Below, piece by piece: positions 24,765 to 37,296 of a stretch of DNA of 64,000 nucleotides; position 1 is the first letter of the stretch; each line of letters starts with the position of its first letter. The notes below the pieces were generated by a model. The model saw nothing but the letters and a program-made list of their open reading frames with translations, was not told the origin of the DNA and searched no databases. This DNA is from Vigna angularis (Eukaryota; Streptophyta; Magnoliopsida; Fabales; Fabaceae), in the NCBI RefSeq assembly GCF_016808095.1, contig NC_068972.1, positions 22,312,289 through 22,376,288 of the forward strand, in the 5' to 3' direction. The translations under genes were made by a program, and so were the position numbers.

Positions 24765-27404
24765 TGTAACACCCCGATTTTTTGAGATGTCACGGTGTAA
24801 AATTTTTTTTTCAAAACTTTTCTATAAAACATTTATTTCGGATAATCAAACTTTATTCGATTACAATGCGGAAGTAAAACATAATAATAAACATTGTCAA
24901 TTCAAAATGAAAATCTCAAATAATCTCTTTTACAATAAAAATATAAGTCTGAAAACTTTTAAATGGAATAAACAATCATTTCTGAAATCAAATATCCCAA
25001 CTCTCATGTCAACTACTTCGATCCAGTTTTATTTGCAACGCCATCTACTCCCGTACAAGTACGATCATCGTAGGTGGAAACCACAACCACAACATTTCAG
25101 GGTGAGCAACCAGAAATATCATAACATACAACAAAACATATTTCATTTTAATCATAGAGTAATATAATCATATAACATTCCATCAACGCATTAATATCAT
25201 AGCCACACCATTCATGAACCAATGTCGTTTCCTTCTATTGTGTCGTCATGACATGTTATCACTAACAGGGACCTGTTAAGTTCTCACTAACAGGGCAATT
25301 CGAGTCGTCCTCTATCGCAACTTCCGACCTATCTCCCCGACTTCTCAAGGACTAACGAGTAAAAACACTGGCACTACGCGCATCAGTGCACTATACTCAG
25401 CACGAGCCGAAGTCTTTTGGGCAAGACATCCACCTCCCCACGTAGAGGGAAGTGACACTCGAATCACTCTCTCTAAACGAGACATTCTTAACATAGCGCA
25501 ATACAAAAAGTTCATCCATGACCGACGACAATACAAGGAAATAACATAGCTTCATGTTCACATCACAATTCTATACATATTTTCATTATCATGCATTCCC
25601 CATAAATCATAAGATTTATCTCACCATTATCAAAATATACATAGTCTCAACAATATGCATTGTCCACCAATTAGAAAGCTTATAACACAACCTCAATATC
25701 TTTCATGCATAGTGTCAATACTATATATTAACTCACCAATCACAAATCTCAATACATTCCACACTTAATCTCAATAATAAACATCAACTCGTCAAACACA
25801 AGATTCTACTATACCATATAAAATACGACTTCATATACAACTTCACAACATCTTATACAAATACTACGACTTCAAGTAAATCACCATAAAACATAAAATT
25901 ATTACGACTTTTATAAACTACCACCACAATACCTAGAAATATTCAACTTTTATTATTTATTCTATATACATAAAAGTCCCTCATATTAAATTATGAAAAT
26001 TATTCGTACCAACACTTAATTTATATTACTAAGAAACCAACAAGTATTTCAACTAAAAGTATAATCCGTTATATATCCGTTATATAATAATATAATATTA
26101 ATTATAACTTATCCCTGTTAAGTTTCTATACGGTTATATATCCGTTATATAATAATTTGCATAAAAGTTATATATTATTTTATAATATACAAAGATTATA
26201 AAAACGGAATGAAATCTAATATATAATATACAAAGATCATAAAAGAATTATATATTATATGTTAATATATAATATAATATACTATTTATAAATCTTGATT
26301 TTTCTAACTGCTACAACTCCTTTTATTAAAATCTGAATTTCCTTATCTAACACCGTAGAACCCACACGGACCCTTACCCTCTCAACATTCCCTCACATAC
26401 TCTCTCCTATTTTACGTAGTCCCCTGTGGTGAAATATAACCCATGCACATCTTTACTTTCCTTTTCTTTAAGATTAATATGTTGCACATAAGTAAAACTA
26501 CTTCCATCAAACTCGAAACCTAATACCCTATTTTCCTTCTTTTTCAAACGCAACCCAAACAGAAACCTAGAGTCATTAACCTTGAATCATTGATTCCTCT
26601 GCAACCCGTAACCCTACTCCCCACTAATTACATAAGTAAACCGAAATTCATTAAGGTATCGTAAAACAACCATTACATGATAAATGCACTGAAAACAACC
26701 ATCACAAGAATAAGCGCAAGAAAATCATCCAAACCCAATACACATGATATATCCTAGTCACTCCCCTTACCTTACTTCCCAGCGGTTTGCATCATCCTTG
26801 GATTCCTAGCCACCCCCAAATGCTTTCCTTTCCAATGGTTAGACTCTAAGCCCTCCATGCTCCCTTGTTTCGCTCACGGACTTGCACTAGAGAAGATGTG
26901 GTCTTACACTCTCTCACAAACTCTCACCGTTTCTACTGCTGAATATAGGGTTAGGCTTGTTTCCTCAACTCTCCCGACTGCCGTGTGCTTTCTTATATTT
27001 TTAACCTAATCTATCACTCAAACACACTCTAACCCTAATCTCCAACGGCCCAGAATCTATCTCGGTATCCATAAAATATTTTTCGTTTTAATTCTTCCCT
27101 TGCTTCTATCTTTAAATGGCCAAAAGATACATTAAAAACTAATTCTATCTTGATTCGCCGAGACTACCTAAAACAGACGTTTTCTCTTTCCTAAACTTAA
27201 GGATCATATAATTAATATAAAAAAATAACTTACTCTCTTCTCTAAACCCATTCTGAAAATTTAAAAATAAAACTAAAACTAATTAATAACTTTTTATACT
27301 ACCCCTAAATACTTTATCACCCAACACCATCATAATTAAATATTTAATATGAGAAATTATAAAAATAAAAATAAAAGATATTTTTATTTTATCTAGGTCT
27401 TACA
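24765..27404. mobile_element. Solo LTR (Ty3/gypsy type) inside copia pol
   Basis: Starts TGTAACACCCCG and ends GGTCTTACA, with a perfect 5-bp duplication CACTT at 24760-24764 and 27405-27409. Removing it and one duplication copy rejoins the copia reading across HEAL and HPDD. It is 2640 bp and has no gag, pol or second LTR. Such an LTR is the product of recombination between the two ends of a full element. The start resembles the outer LTR at 257. Confidence 0.93.
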
Positions 27405-27409
27405 CACTT

Positions 27410-28916
27410 GGTCATCCTGATGACGAAAAGTCATGATTGATGAAATACACACACTTGAACACAATGGCACTTAGGACCTTGTTCCTCTTCCTTCTGGTAA
27501 GAAGTTTGTTGGTTGTAGATGGGTCAATGCTATTAAGGTGGGTCTTCTTGGTGAAATTGATCGTCTCAAAGCTCGTGTGGTAGCTAAGGGATATACTCAA
27601 GTATATGGCCTCAACTATTGTGATACATTTTCTCATGTGGCTAAAACCAGTAGTGTTCGTATTTTGCTTGCTATGGCTGTCATTCGTCAATGGCCCCTTT
27701 ACGAGTTGGACATTAAAAATGTCTTTCTTCATGGTGATCTAGAAGAAGAGATATACATGGAGCAACCTCTTGGATTTGTTGCTTAAGGGGAGTCTGGGTT
27801 AGTTTTTAAATTACATCGTTCCCTCCATGACTTGAAGCAATCACCTCGAGCTTGGTTTGGTAAATTTAGTTGGGTTGTGCAGAATTTTGGATTGAAACGA
27901 TGTGAGGCGGATCATTCAGTATTTTATAGTCACTCTTCTCTTGATAAATGTGTTTATCTTATGGTCTATGTTGATGATATTGTCATTATAGGAAATGACG
28001 TTACTAGAATTGCTCAATTAAAGAATCATTTGTTCAACCACTTTCAAACCAAAGATATGGGTAGACTAAAATATTTCCTTGGTATTAAAGTGACACAATC
28101 AAAGGAAGGTGTTGTCATTTCACATAGAAAATATGCTCTTGATATTTTGGAGGAAACAGGCCTGACAAATTGCAAGCCTATTGATAGTCCTATGGACTCA
28201 AATCAAAAGTTAATAAAAGACCAAGGTGAACTTTTCTCAGACCTAGAGAAATATAGAAGGCTTGTTGGAAAACTTATCTATCTTACCATAACAAGACCTG
28301 ATATTTCTTATCCGGTGGGAGTTGTGAGTCAATTTATGCAAAATCCACATGTTGATCATTGGAATGCAGTAATTCGCATTCTCAGATATGTAAAAGGGAA
28401 CCCAATACAAGAATTGTTGTATGAGAACAAGGGAAGCACTCGAGTTGAGCGTGATGCAGATTGGGCTGGTTGTCCAATTGATAGAAGATCTATCCCAAAA
28501 TATTGTGTTTTACTTGGAAGGAACCTTGTATCTTGGAAAAGTAAGAAACAAAGTGTCGTTGCTCGATCTAGTGTTGAAGCTGAGTATCAATCTATGGCTC
28601 TAACTACATGTGAACTTGTGAGGATTAGACAACTCCTTCAAGAGTTGAAATTTTGTGAAAATAGCAGATGAAGTTGTACTGTGACAATCAAGTCGCCCTT
28701 TACATTGCCTCCAATCCAGTGTTTCATGAAAGAACAAAACACACAGAGATTGATTGTCATTTTATTAAAGAGAAGTTATTGCCAAAGGATCTTGTTACTG
28801 AGTTTGTCAACTCTAATGAACAACTCGCAAACATTCTGACCAAATATCTAAGGGGGCCTAGAATTCAATTTATATGTTTCAAGCTTGATGCATATGATCT
28901 ATATGTTCCAGTTTGA
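27410..28916 (+). pseudogene. Copia RT and RNase H (broken)
   Basis: Continues the copia pol after the solo LTR. The part before 27538 is frameshifted. Then comes LKARVVAKGYTQVYG (27562-27606) and LDIKNVFLHGDLEEEIYMEQ (27708-27767), followed by a TAA at 27784-27786 within the domain. The frame is open again from 27787 to 28671, with the catalytic YVDDIVIIGND (about 27967) and RNase H motifs ADWAGCPIDRRS and KKQSVVARSSVEAEYQSMA. The last RNase H part, 28668-28916, is in another frame ([20 protein letters not shown]). Inactive as it stands. Confidence 0.92.
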
Positions 28917-29094
28917 GTGGGAGTGTTGAAGTATAGTGCCTTTATTATTATTAATATTTATGTTAGGGCTTTGTTAGGGGCTTTCCGCCCATTTCCTTCT
29001 CAGAACTACTGTCTCCTATAAATAAAGTAGTAAGTTGTATTAGGCTTTCTAAGTGAAAAATATAAGACTTTCATCTTCTCTCAACTCTTCAAGT

Positions 29095-31041
29095 ATTTTT
29101 TCTGTAGTTACCTTTTTGGCACTTCTTTCTGCAATATATCAGTTTATAAGTATACTGATAGAGACAATATATTTGAATATACACACCCCAGTTTGCACAA
29201 AGACAACCCAAAATAAATTTGCAGCAGTAAATGGTGCATATAATTGAAAGGTTTTACTTTGTTGGAAGTGATTAATAAGTATGATCATTTGTTGTTATGG
29301 ATTAATCACAACCATAATTTTAGATGAATAGATTGTTGATGTAAGGAGAGGTTTGTGATATAATTTCCTTTTCTTCAATATTTCAAATCTCAACATCTAA
29401 ACTATCTTCTTAAGAACTATATCTATGACTTCTGAATACTGATTAAGTTATTATATTTACAGAAACATGTATGTATGATGCTGTTATAATATATCTGAAC
29501 AATGACAACAACAAAAGTCTTATCCAATGCATCAAAGGGCTTTACGCTGAGTATATTATAGACAATTTCCTCTAATGTCTTTCTTCATCTCCTTTTGTCC
29601 CTTACTTTCTCAGATGCCTAAAAACCACATAATCTGTTCTAATCACTGGTGTGCTTACAGGAATCTTCTTTGTAAATGTTTATATGAAGGTGAATAATTT
29701 TCTCCAATACTGCTACAGAGGTGTTGTGACTGCATAATGAGTAAAGTTTTGCATAACTTATAACTATGTCTTCAAGAACAGATTTTCTTTGAGGTACTGA
29801 CTCATACGAATGTTAGAAGGCCATATTATATCAATGGAAAGAATGTTAAAGGGTAGGCTGAGAAAATTATGCAGGGATTCTTATTTTCTCACATGGTTGC
29901 ACTTTGCTTATCACAATTGTTTTTTTTTATATTAGTTTTTGTAGTTTTATGAATGCCTTTCTTCTGCAATCTTGTGCAGTGAAATGGTAGTTTTTATTTA
30001 ATATGCATTTTTACATGTTTGGATAATATGATCTTATAGTGGTCATTCTTGATTATTTTGCCTGCTGATATGCAAACTTCATAGTAAATTTGCATATTTA
30101 ATGCAGACAGCTTTTTGAAGATGCTGGTGATGATTTGTATTAGTGTCTACCTTAATTAATAATATATATGGCTAGGAGTGATATATCTTTTCATAGAATG
30201 TTTTGAGTTCATGTGCCAGACTTAAAATTGAACACAAATTTATGATATAATTTGGAGAATATTTAAACTCCAAATTTGAATTGCCATCATAATTTGATTA
30301 CTCAATCGATTGAACAGGGGGGAATGTGAGTAAGTTACTGAAAACCTTTTTACATGTTTTTATGACTTTTATGAATTTGGATGAAGAGTAGGAAAAATTT
30401 TGCAGATGATGTTTTAGCAACCTTTGTTAAAAAAATTTTGGGGTTCTTGGTTGAATTTTTTTTTTGTAATTTAATATTTTTGCTTAAATTATAACTAATA
30501 CTGATTAGTAGTGTATTGATAACTTTTTTTAAAATTCATACCAGTAGTAATAATTCATTAAAATTTATCAAATATACTTTATAATATTCATTTTCTTCAC
30601 AGTTAAACATAAAACTTGGCAGGCAAGGGTCCAGATTCTTTGTTTTATTATTAAGTTGAATCGAAAGGTATATGGCAGTGAATATGTATTATGGTCCATC
30701 CATCGGAAAAGCTACATAAGTCATGCAACAACGTGATTCCGAAGTAGAGTTTATTGAACCCGAACCTCATGACAAGAGGAAAACTCGTATTAATATCACT
30801 TAAATGGCTTGTATTCTCTCATTAACGGGCAATATATTTGAAAAAGGTTCATTCTTTAAATCTTTGCAGTTACCCACCAGGGAGAAAAGTGATGCGAAAT
30901 AATTTTAATTTCTCTTACATTTTATTAAGATTCCCGGAATGATCTGACGCTCTAGAATTTGAAAAAGAAAAACACTGTATTAGACATATTTTCCTTATGT
31001 TTTATGTTTGTTAGAAGTTATTCTGACTTCCTAGGTATAAT
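29095..31041. other. Intergenic, nothing recognised
   Basis: AT-rich, with only short ORFs. No transposon ends or RNA genes were identified; some GT/AG-like sites occur but do not link into a gene. Confidence 0.45.
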
Positions 31042-31119
31042 TATGGATGGGTTTCTGTTGATCTTGTCATTGATCATTCAGTTCAAGTTGATGTTACAAG
31101 GTCAAAAAATACAGTGCTG
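31042..31119 (+). pseudogene. Aconitase-like exon fragment
   Basis: One frame reads WVSVDLVIDHSVQVDVTRSK from about 31048. This closely matches the aconitase / iron-regulatory-protein family, where a conserved stretch reads P-V-D-L-V-I-D-H-S-V-Q-V-D followed by R-S-E-N. Aconitase isomerises citrate to isocitrate using an Fe-S cluster. Similarity fades after about 25 residues and a stop follows shortly. No other aconitase exon was found nearby, and a full protein is about 900 residues, so this is a stray fragment. Confidence 0.65.
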
Positions 31120-31405
31120 GTCAGAAATTTAAAAAAATAATTTAAATAATTAAAAAATATTAAATTAATTGTATTACGGCTGTTTTTAAAACCGAAATAG
31201 TAAATTCAGAAATTCTCGACGATTTTGAATAACTTACGCAATCCCCGGCGATTTTAATAGTCCCAGCAATTACCGATAGTTTATGTAAAAACCCGCAAAC
31301 AGCAATGGTTTTGAACAAAATGTTATAAAGTCTTTGTCAACGGTGATTTTTCTAGCGGTTTTGCCAACCTCAGATAATACATTAACCAAGGGTTAGAATC
31401 CTGGT

Positions 31406-32095
31406 TAGGGGTGGGCAAACTGCACTATTTGCACTGCACTATAAATCTATTACAATTAACTATAAAATAGTTTAAAAAAACTCAACTATACTAGAAAATA
31501 GTTCACAAAAACTGAACTAAACTACTTTTTAGTTCAGTTAACTACAAAACAATTCAGTTAACTACAATGCACCTTTTTCTAATAAATAAATGTAGTTTTG
31601 CACTAGTACAACTGTCAATGGCTAATCATCGATAGAGTTAAAAGAATTAGTTCAATTTGATTTTTTTTTAATAATTACAAACAAATAAATTAATATTCAA
31701 TAACATCACAGCATTTAAAAAAATTAAATTATAAATCTATATAATTAGAATTAGTAAATAATTATAATAAAAAATTTAAAAAAATTAATGAAATATTATT
31801 AGTACTATTTTATCATATTATTAAAATTAAATTAATAACTATAATTATTTATCATTACTATTTATTATTAATTTAAAAATATAAAATGTCTAAAATTTGA
31901 TTCTCATATTAAATATAGTTTAATTTAATAATATAAATTTGTTTATATATTATTTTATATAGATTAAAAACTTAATCTCTAAAAAATATTTCTGTTTATC
32001 TCTGTTTTGCATTATTCGAAATATTTTTATTTTGACAATTATCTAGTTTAATATAAAAACTCTCATCTTTCTTCTCTTCTCACCTTTTTCTGAAT

Positions 32096-32164
<69 letters not shown>

Positions 32165-32879
32165 TATTTTATAATTATTTACATAAGTACTTTTATCTTT
32201 TTATTTTTACAATTATAGTTAATTTTATTAAGTTATAAAAATAATTACCAGTTTTTGAAATATAATTACAATATAATAAAATTTAGTTTTTTTTAAAATA
32301 GATAATTATTTTAGTATAAATTTAATAATATCATTTTATTTTAATAATTATTATAATAATAGTTAACTTTTTAAGAACAACTAATTAATACAAAAATTAT
32401 TTATCATTACTATAATTATTTATCATTACAATTTAATTATGTTGTGGATTGTCTAAACTTAAGAACAACTAATTAATACAAAAATTAACTAAATAAAAAA
32501 TCCCCAATTAAGGTAAGATACTAAAATTAAATCAGAAATAAAAACTTATAAGTTTAATATGAGAAAATTAAATCTAAAATTGTAATAATAGAACGTCAAC
32601 ATGACCATCAACAAAAAATATTTATAACCATAGTGAATCGATGATTGAAAGAAAAAAAATGATAGAAAAAGACTTTACCACAAAGCATGGTAGAAGATAA
32701 ACATAAAAGAGATAGTTTATGCAGTTAACTGCACTGTAACTATAAAGGTTCAGTTTTTTAAAACTGAACCACAACATAGTATAATTTAGTTATCAGTAAA
32801 AATAGTTTAGTTTTTATAGTTTAATATAGTATAGATAATCTATAGTTTAGTACAGTTAAGTTAATTATGCCCAACCCTA
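31406..32879. mobile_element. Non-autonomous hAT element
   Basis: Terminal inverted repeats are TAGGGGTGGGCA at the left and the complement of TAGGGTTGGGCA at the right. The 8-bp duplication ATCCTGGT is perfect (31398-31405 and 32880-32887), typical of hAT. Subterminal sequence is rich in short CAGTTAACTA / AGTTTAGTT phrases. At 1474 bp with no ORF, it would need a transposase from elsewhere. It has the same ends as the 47830-62604 element. Confidence 0.93.
32100..32158. repeat. (AT)n microsatellite, about 59 bp
   Basis: A pure AT-dinucleotide run inside the non-autonomous hAT element. Confidence 0.97.
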
Positions 32880-32887
32880 ATCCTGGT

Positions 32888-34514
32888 AATGCATTATAAT
32901 TATATATTTTTTTGTAGTGAATAAGTTAATACCTTGATTACAATGCATATTTTTTTTATCCGGAAACCTCAATAATAACCCTGCAGGTGGTTCTATTATT
33001 TGTTATTGTCTTCCTATTTGCATAGCGGTTCGTGTGATAGCATACAAATTGCTGTTTTTTAATTTAATTTTCAAACCTTTCATACAATATGTTTGATTCA
33101 CATACATTGAGAAGATAAGAGATTGTCACTTTGTTGTTTATTGACTGCAGAAAAGAACATGAAGGCCTCCATGTCAGATTTTTTTAAGTACCAGGATTAT
33201 TTCTCGACTCCACGCGAGGTACCCTTTACTTTTGTATTTTTGAGAATTTTATATGATTCTCGTGATGCAACAGTTGTGACATAAGATTTAGATATTTTAA
33301 GAACATTTTTTAACAATTTTATGACAATAAAACATTTGTTATTATTTTATTGGTTTGCTTGAATTTGTTTTAAAAAAAATATTTAAAAATGGATCAATCA
33401 CAAGTCACTGTACTGACAAAAAATTGTCAAAAAAAAGTTCTTAAAAGAATTTTTTTTCCTTTATCTCCAATGAAAGGTTTATTTTTACCAAAATGTACAC
33501 GACTTCTGTCAGCCACAATTAAAAAAAAAATGAAATCATGTGTCTTATACGGTTTTTAAGTTTGATAATCGATTATAAGTCCTAGACACAGATACGTTCC
33601 CCTTATCTAATGTATCGGTACATCAGATAGTTGGACTAATTAGTTTGTCAAAAATAAAATATTTTTATTTTTATAATTATTAGTTAATAAAATAAAATTT
33701 AAATTATTAAGGATAAATTAGATTAAACATTTAAAATATTTTTAGTTAAGTAATTTTACCTGCAATTTATATAATTATGAGTCTTGAGAAAAATGTTCAT
33801 CATTTTTAGTTTTATAATTTTATAATAATAATAGTTTTTAAAATGTCTTAACATAATTGTAAAATAGTATAAATTAATAATTATAATATCATTTTAAAGT
33901 TTGATTATCTAACAATTAAATTAACTCATCTAATTTTCACATAGTTATTCCTAGAAAATCAATAGCAAAAGCAAAAAGTTTTAGAAACTTTAAACATTTC
34001 CCAACCCACCAGATTCAGACTTCCTTGACATTCTTGCACTCAACGCCTAAGATAAAAGCACATTGACCTTCATGGGAGAAGGATTTGGCCCTTACTCTTT
34101 CCATTGCGTTTTACACACGATTGCTTCTATCAGATAAGTTTGTATCATATAAGTATTATGTTTAGTAACGGATCTAACACAAATTTTAAGTAGCAAAAGG
34201 GTGATCCAGATATTGCTTGAGGTTTAAAAAATGCATTTAATAATCAGTGGACCTCAAAGATCGAATATCATCTCACTAGTCAAGATTAATGAGGGATAGT
34301 GATTACCCTTTGTGGCTGTCAACGCCTCAACATTGATGTAGTGAAAATAACGCAAGTGGTTACCCTCTATGATACATAACTGGATTAAAACAAGTATACA
34401 TAAAACGACTCAGAAGATTATTGTGTCATAATAATAAAGTATCGCAACAGTGTAGTACTTGGTGTCATCGAAAACATTGGTGCTATTACAAACTCTGCAA
34501 TGTTAACAACAGGA
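32888..34514. other. Intergenic with one exon-like stretch and a MITE-like repeat
   Basis: An acceptor-like GACTGCAG at about 33143-33150 is followed by a short open stretch (MKASMSDFFKYQDYFSTPRE, from 33161) and a donor-like GAG|GTACC at about 33220. The protein is not recognised. About 33289-33460 is a MITE-like repeat related to one in the PhzF-like gene intron. The rest is AT-rich with nothing recognised. Confidence 0.35.
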
Positions 34515-36533
34515 CTAGACCAGAACACAGCCTTCCATTACAGTAACTGCCTTTCCACGCAGAAGCACTCTTTGGTTCTTCTCATCGAGATGAATATTGA
34601 GAACTCCCCCTCTGGCTGATGCCTGCACAAAAGTTAGTATGACAGTAACAACTGACAAAGATAATCATTAGTCACAATGAGGCGAAGGAGAGTACCTGGT
34701 AAGCATTGAAGTCACACTTCCCTAGCTTCTTGCTCCAGTAGGGTGCTAATGCACAATGAGCACCCCCACAAACAGGATCCTGAATTGAAATATTATAGTT
34801 ATTATAGTCATTTGATATTATCTCTTTAATTCTACTTTTATCTATTATGCTTGAATTTAAGATTGGTCTTGCTTTCCATTATATCCTTCGCTTTATTATA
34901 AATGATACAACAATGGACATGGTTAAATTAGGTAGTAAAAATTAGGATCCTGATATTTTAACAACAAATTTTAACAATTTTTTGACAATGAGCCACATGT
35001 TATTGTTTTATTGGTCTGTTTGAATTTGTTTTCAGAAAAATATTTGAAACCAACCCATCATAAGCCACCACGTTAGTGTTGTCAAAATATTGTTAAAAAA
35101 GAGTTGTTAAAAAAGACATTTCCTAAAAATTATCATGTGTCTTCAATTAAAGATCTTTTTTGTTAATATAATTGAAAACATTCAACTGGTTGCTGTAACT
35201 AGTAAAACTTGACCACAGATAAGCTAGAAAAGCTGAGGCTTGTAGGGTAAAACAAACGAAAGGAAAGAACAGTAGTAGCATTTATAAAAAAGATTTTGAC
35301 AAGATTGTATCCAGAATGATGAGTTCATAATCAATTTGAAGCACGCCATGCTTGGACCCCAGATGAACATTTTAGACTAAATTGTCAACCACTTATAAAT
35401 ACAAATTCTCAGCCACTAACCTCATTGACTCCATATTTTGGGCAGAAGAACCTACTACAGAAGTCAAACCCTGAGCCAGGAGGGGCAATCGCAGAAACAA
35501 TTATCCCCCTTCCAGGACATTTAACTATTGCATCAAGTTGTGGCTGTAGTTCTTCGACAGCACTTCCAGATTCGACCACAACCTAGGAAAATATGCAATA
35601 CTTTAATAGTGTTCAATGCACACAAATTGCTTAAAAGGCATACTTGGTATTTTGGGGTAAAAGTGAAGTTACATACTAACAAGAGATATGTACTGTTCTT
35701 ATTTCAATAATCAAGCATGTTAACAAACATGTACTAGACAATAACAGAAACAGAAGAGAGCAGACAGGAATTATTACAAATAAGTCATCTCCATCTTTTG
35801 TCTTCTTTATGTCAATTATGGAAGCACCATTCAATGCACCAGAAATTTGGGAAGTCTCCTCAAAGTTGAATTCTATAACAGGATCAACAGGGAAATTCAC
35901 TTCAATATAAAACCCATCCTTAGCTTCACCCTTTAGCAAGTCTGAGTCACTGGTGATATTGATCACTGGGATCTTTTTTGCAGTCAATACTCCAGAAAGC
36001 GTCACAAATTCAACAACATCAGTATCCACCAAACCAGATGAAAACAGTGTGTGAGCAGAAGCTAAGGTAGCATGGCCACAGAGCTCTATCTGCAAAAGGG
36101 TACATGAATAAGATAAAAATATTCTTAAAAAATCATAAATGTTTGATTTTATCCATTCTGGTGAAGCCGGTAAATCTTAAATTTACCTCAGTAACAGGAG
36201 TAAACCATCTGAGGTGAAAACGAGGATTGTCAGAGGTTCCATGGAGCGAGTTAAGGTTGTGATGGGACTCAGTGATGCGAGTTGCGTAAGCTGTGACAGA
36301 TAAATTGAACTCAGCTGCCACTGCTTGAAACCACTCTTTATCCCTATCCTCTTCTAAGAGGCACACTGCAGCAGGGTTTCCTTTGAACAGTGACTCAGTA
36401 AACGCGTCCACCTGGTTATCCAACTCGATCGAACTCAGCGAACTCTGATTCATATTAAGGATGTAATGAGAAAGGAGAAAACTGAATTGGGAGAGAAACA
36501 TACCAGAGTGTATTTCACAGGTTTCTTTGCCAT
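34515..36533 (-). CDS. PhzF-family isomerase-like protein
   Basis: Six exons (minus): 36533-36504, 36411-36187, 36089-35778, 35582-35421, 34779-34696, 34622-34515. All introns are GT-AG, all in phase 0, giving 306 aa, the usual length for the family. It starts MAKKPVKYTL, then VDAFTESLFKGNPAAVC, a family hallmark. Later come ELCGHATLA (residues 87-95) and DPVCGGAHCALAPYW (from about 244), the second-domain counterpart with Gly where Ser is common. PhzF proteins are two-domain enzymes related to diaminopimelate epimerase; the bacterial PhzF isomerises a phenazine precursor, and plant substrates are unknown. Odd: residue 49, in FNLSVTAYATR, is Val where family members usually have the catalytic Glu (NxSET-type motif). 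No signal peptide is seen, so likely cytosolic. A MITE-like repeat lies in the fourth intron. Confidence 0.92.
34947..35122. repeat. MITE-like element in the PhzF-like gene intron
   Basis: The ends are imperfect inverted repeats: GATATTTTAACAACAAATTT at left, mirrored by TTGTTAAAAAAGAGTTGTTA at right. A related copy is at about 33289-33460. Both keep GACAATNANNCA and TTATTGGTYTG phrases in the middle. Exact ends and the target duplication are not certain. Confidence 0.6.
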
Positions 36534-37296
36534 TGACGTGCCAACAGATTTCTGAAGTGCTCAAACTGATCAAAGTTCAAAACAATGAAACGTGTTTCAT
36601 TTGGATTCTCGCTTTGTAAAATCTTCAATTTTTTCACAGGTCAACGTCACTTTAGTCAATCCATAAATAATGTAACCATAGATTCTCTTACCGTGCCAAA
36701 TCCTAATTTTATAAACATTTCTAATAATAAAAAAATCACCTAAGTTCACTTTTAAATAAATTTATTTTCTAGTAAATTAATGGTTAAGTATACCTATCCG
36801 GTCAAAAAAATATATTATTATTGTCACGTATGATTCATTTTCTGAAATATTAATACTTTCAAAATCAATATATATATAAAATTTAGGTTATAATAAACTA
36901 AATCATGTTATTATATTTATTTATATGTTATTATATTTTGAACTTATCTTATTTGTTTTTATTTTTTATAAATTAATAAACTTATAACATTATATTTTAT
37001 ATTTAAATATCTCATACTGACAAAGTCTTTGTAGGTAAACTTCTTCTTTTTTGGATGACTCGAAGTTCAGATATTTAACAGTAGGAAGTCTAGTTCATCA
37101 CGGATCAATCTGACAAAATTTTAGTAAGAACATTTGATATCCACCGTGGGTCACCTCTCTCTTTTGCTAGGCCCGCTCCCTTTACCACACCGTCGTCATC
37201 CCCATCTACACAAAATTGAAGCATTAGCATTAGAAGCGAGGACACAACCTAATTTCAGTGGCAGAGAAGCGGAGGTATTACCTTAAAGGATTAGGT
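36534..37296. other. Intergenic, upstream of the PhzF-like gene
   Basis: AT-rich sequence presumably holding the promoter of the minus-strand PhzF-like gene. No element can be assigned with confidence. Confidence 0.4.

Larger units (their letters stand above)
21694..29094 (+). mobile_element. Ty1/copia retrotransposon, plus strand, with nested solo LTR
   Basis: LTRs are about 171 bp (21694-21865 and 28924-29094), starting TGTTGAAGTATAGTGCC, with about five substitutions and one single-base indel between them. The primer-binding site TGGTATCAAGAGCC follows the left LTR at 21866 (initiator-Met tRNA type). A purine tract GAGTGGGAG precedes the right LTR. The target duplication is about 5 bp (ATTTT or TATTT; one-base ambiguity with the LTR ends). 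The coding region runs gag, protease, integrase, RT, RNase H, and is split at 24765 by a solo LTR and by several stops and frameshifts. Confidence 0.95.

Noticed and set aside
25345..25536. Short minus ORF in the solo LTR
   Set aside because: Lies wholly within LTR sequence and has no family or splice support.
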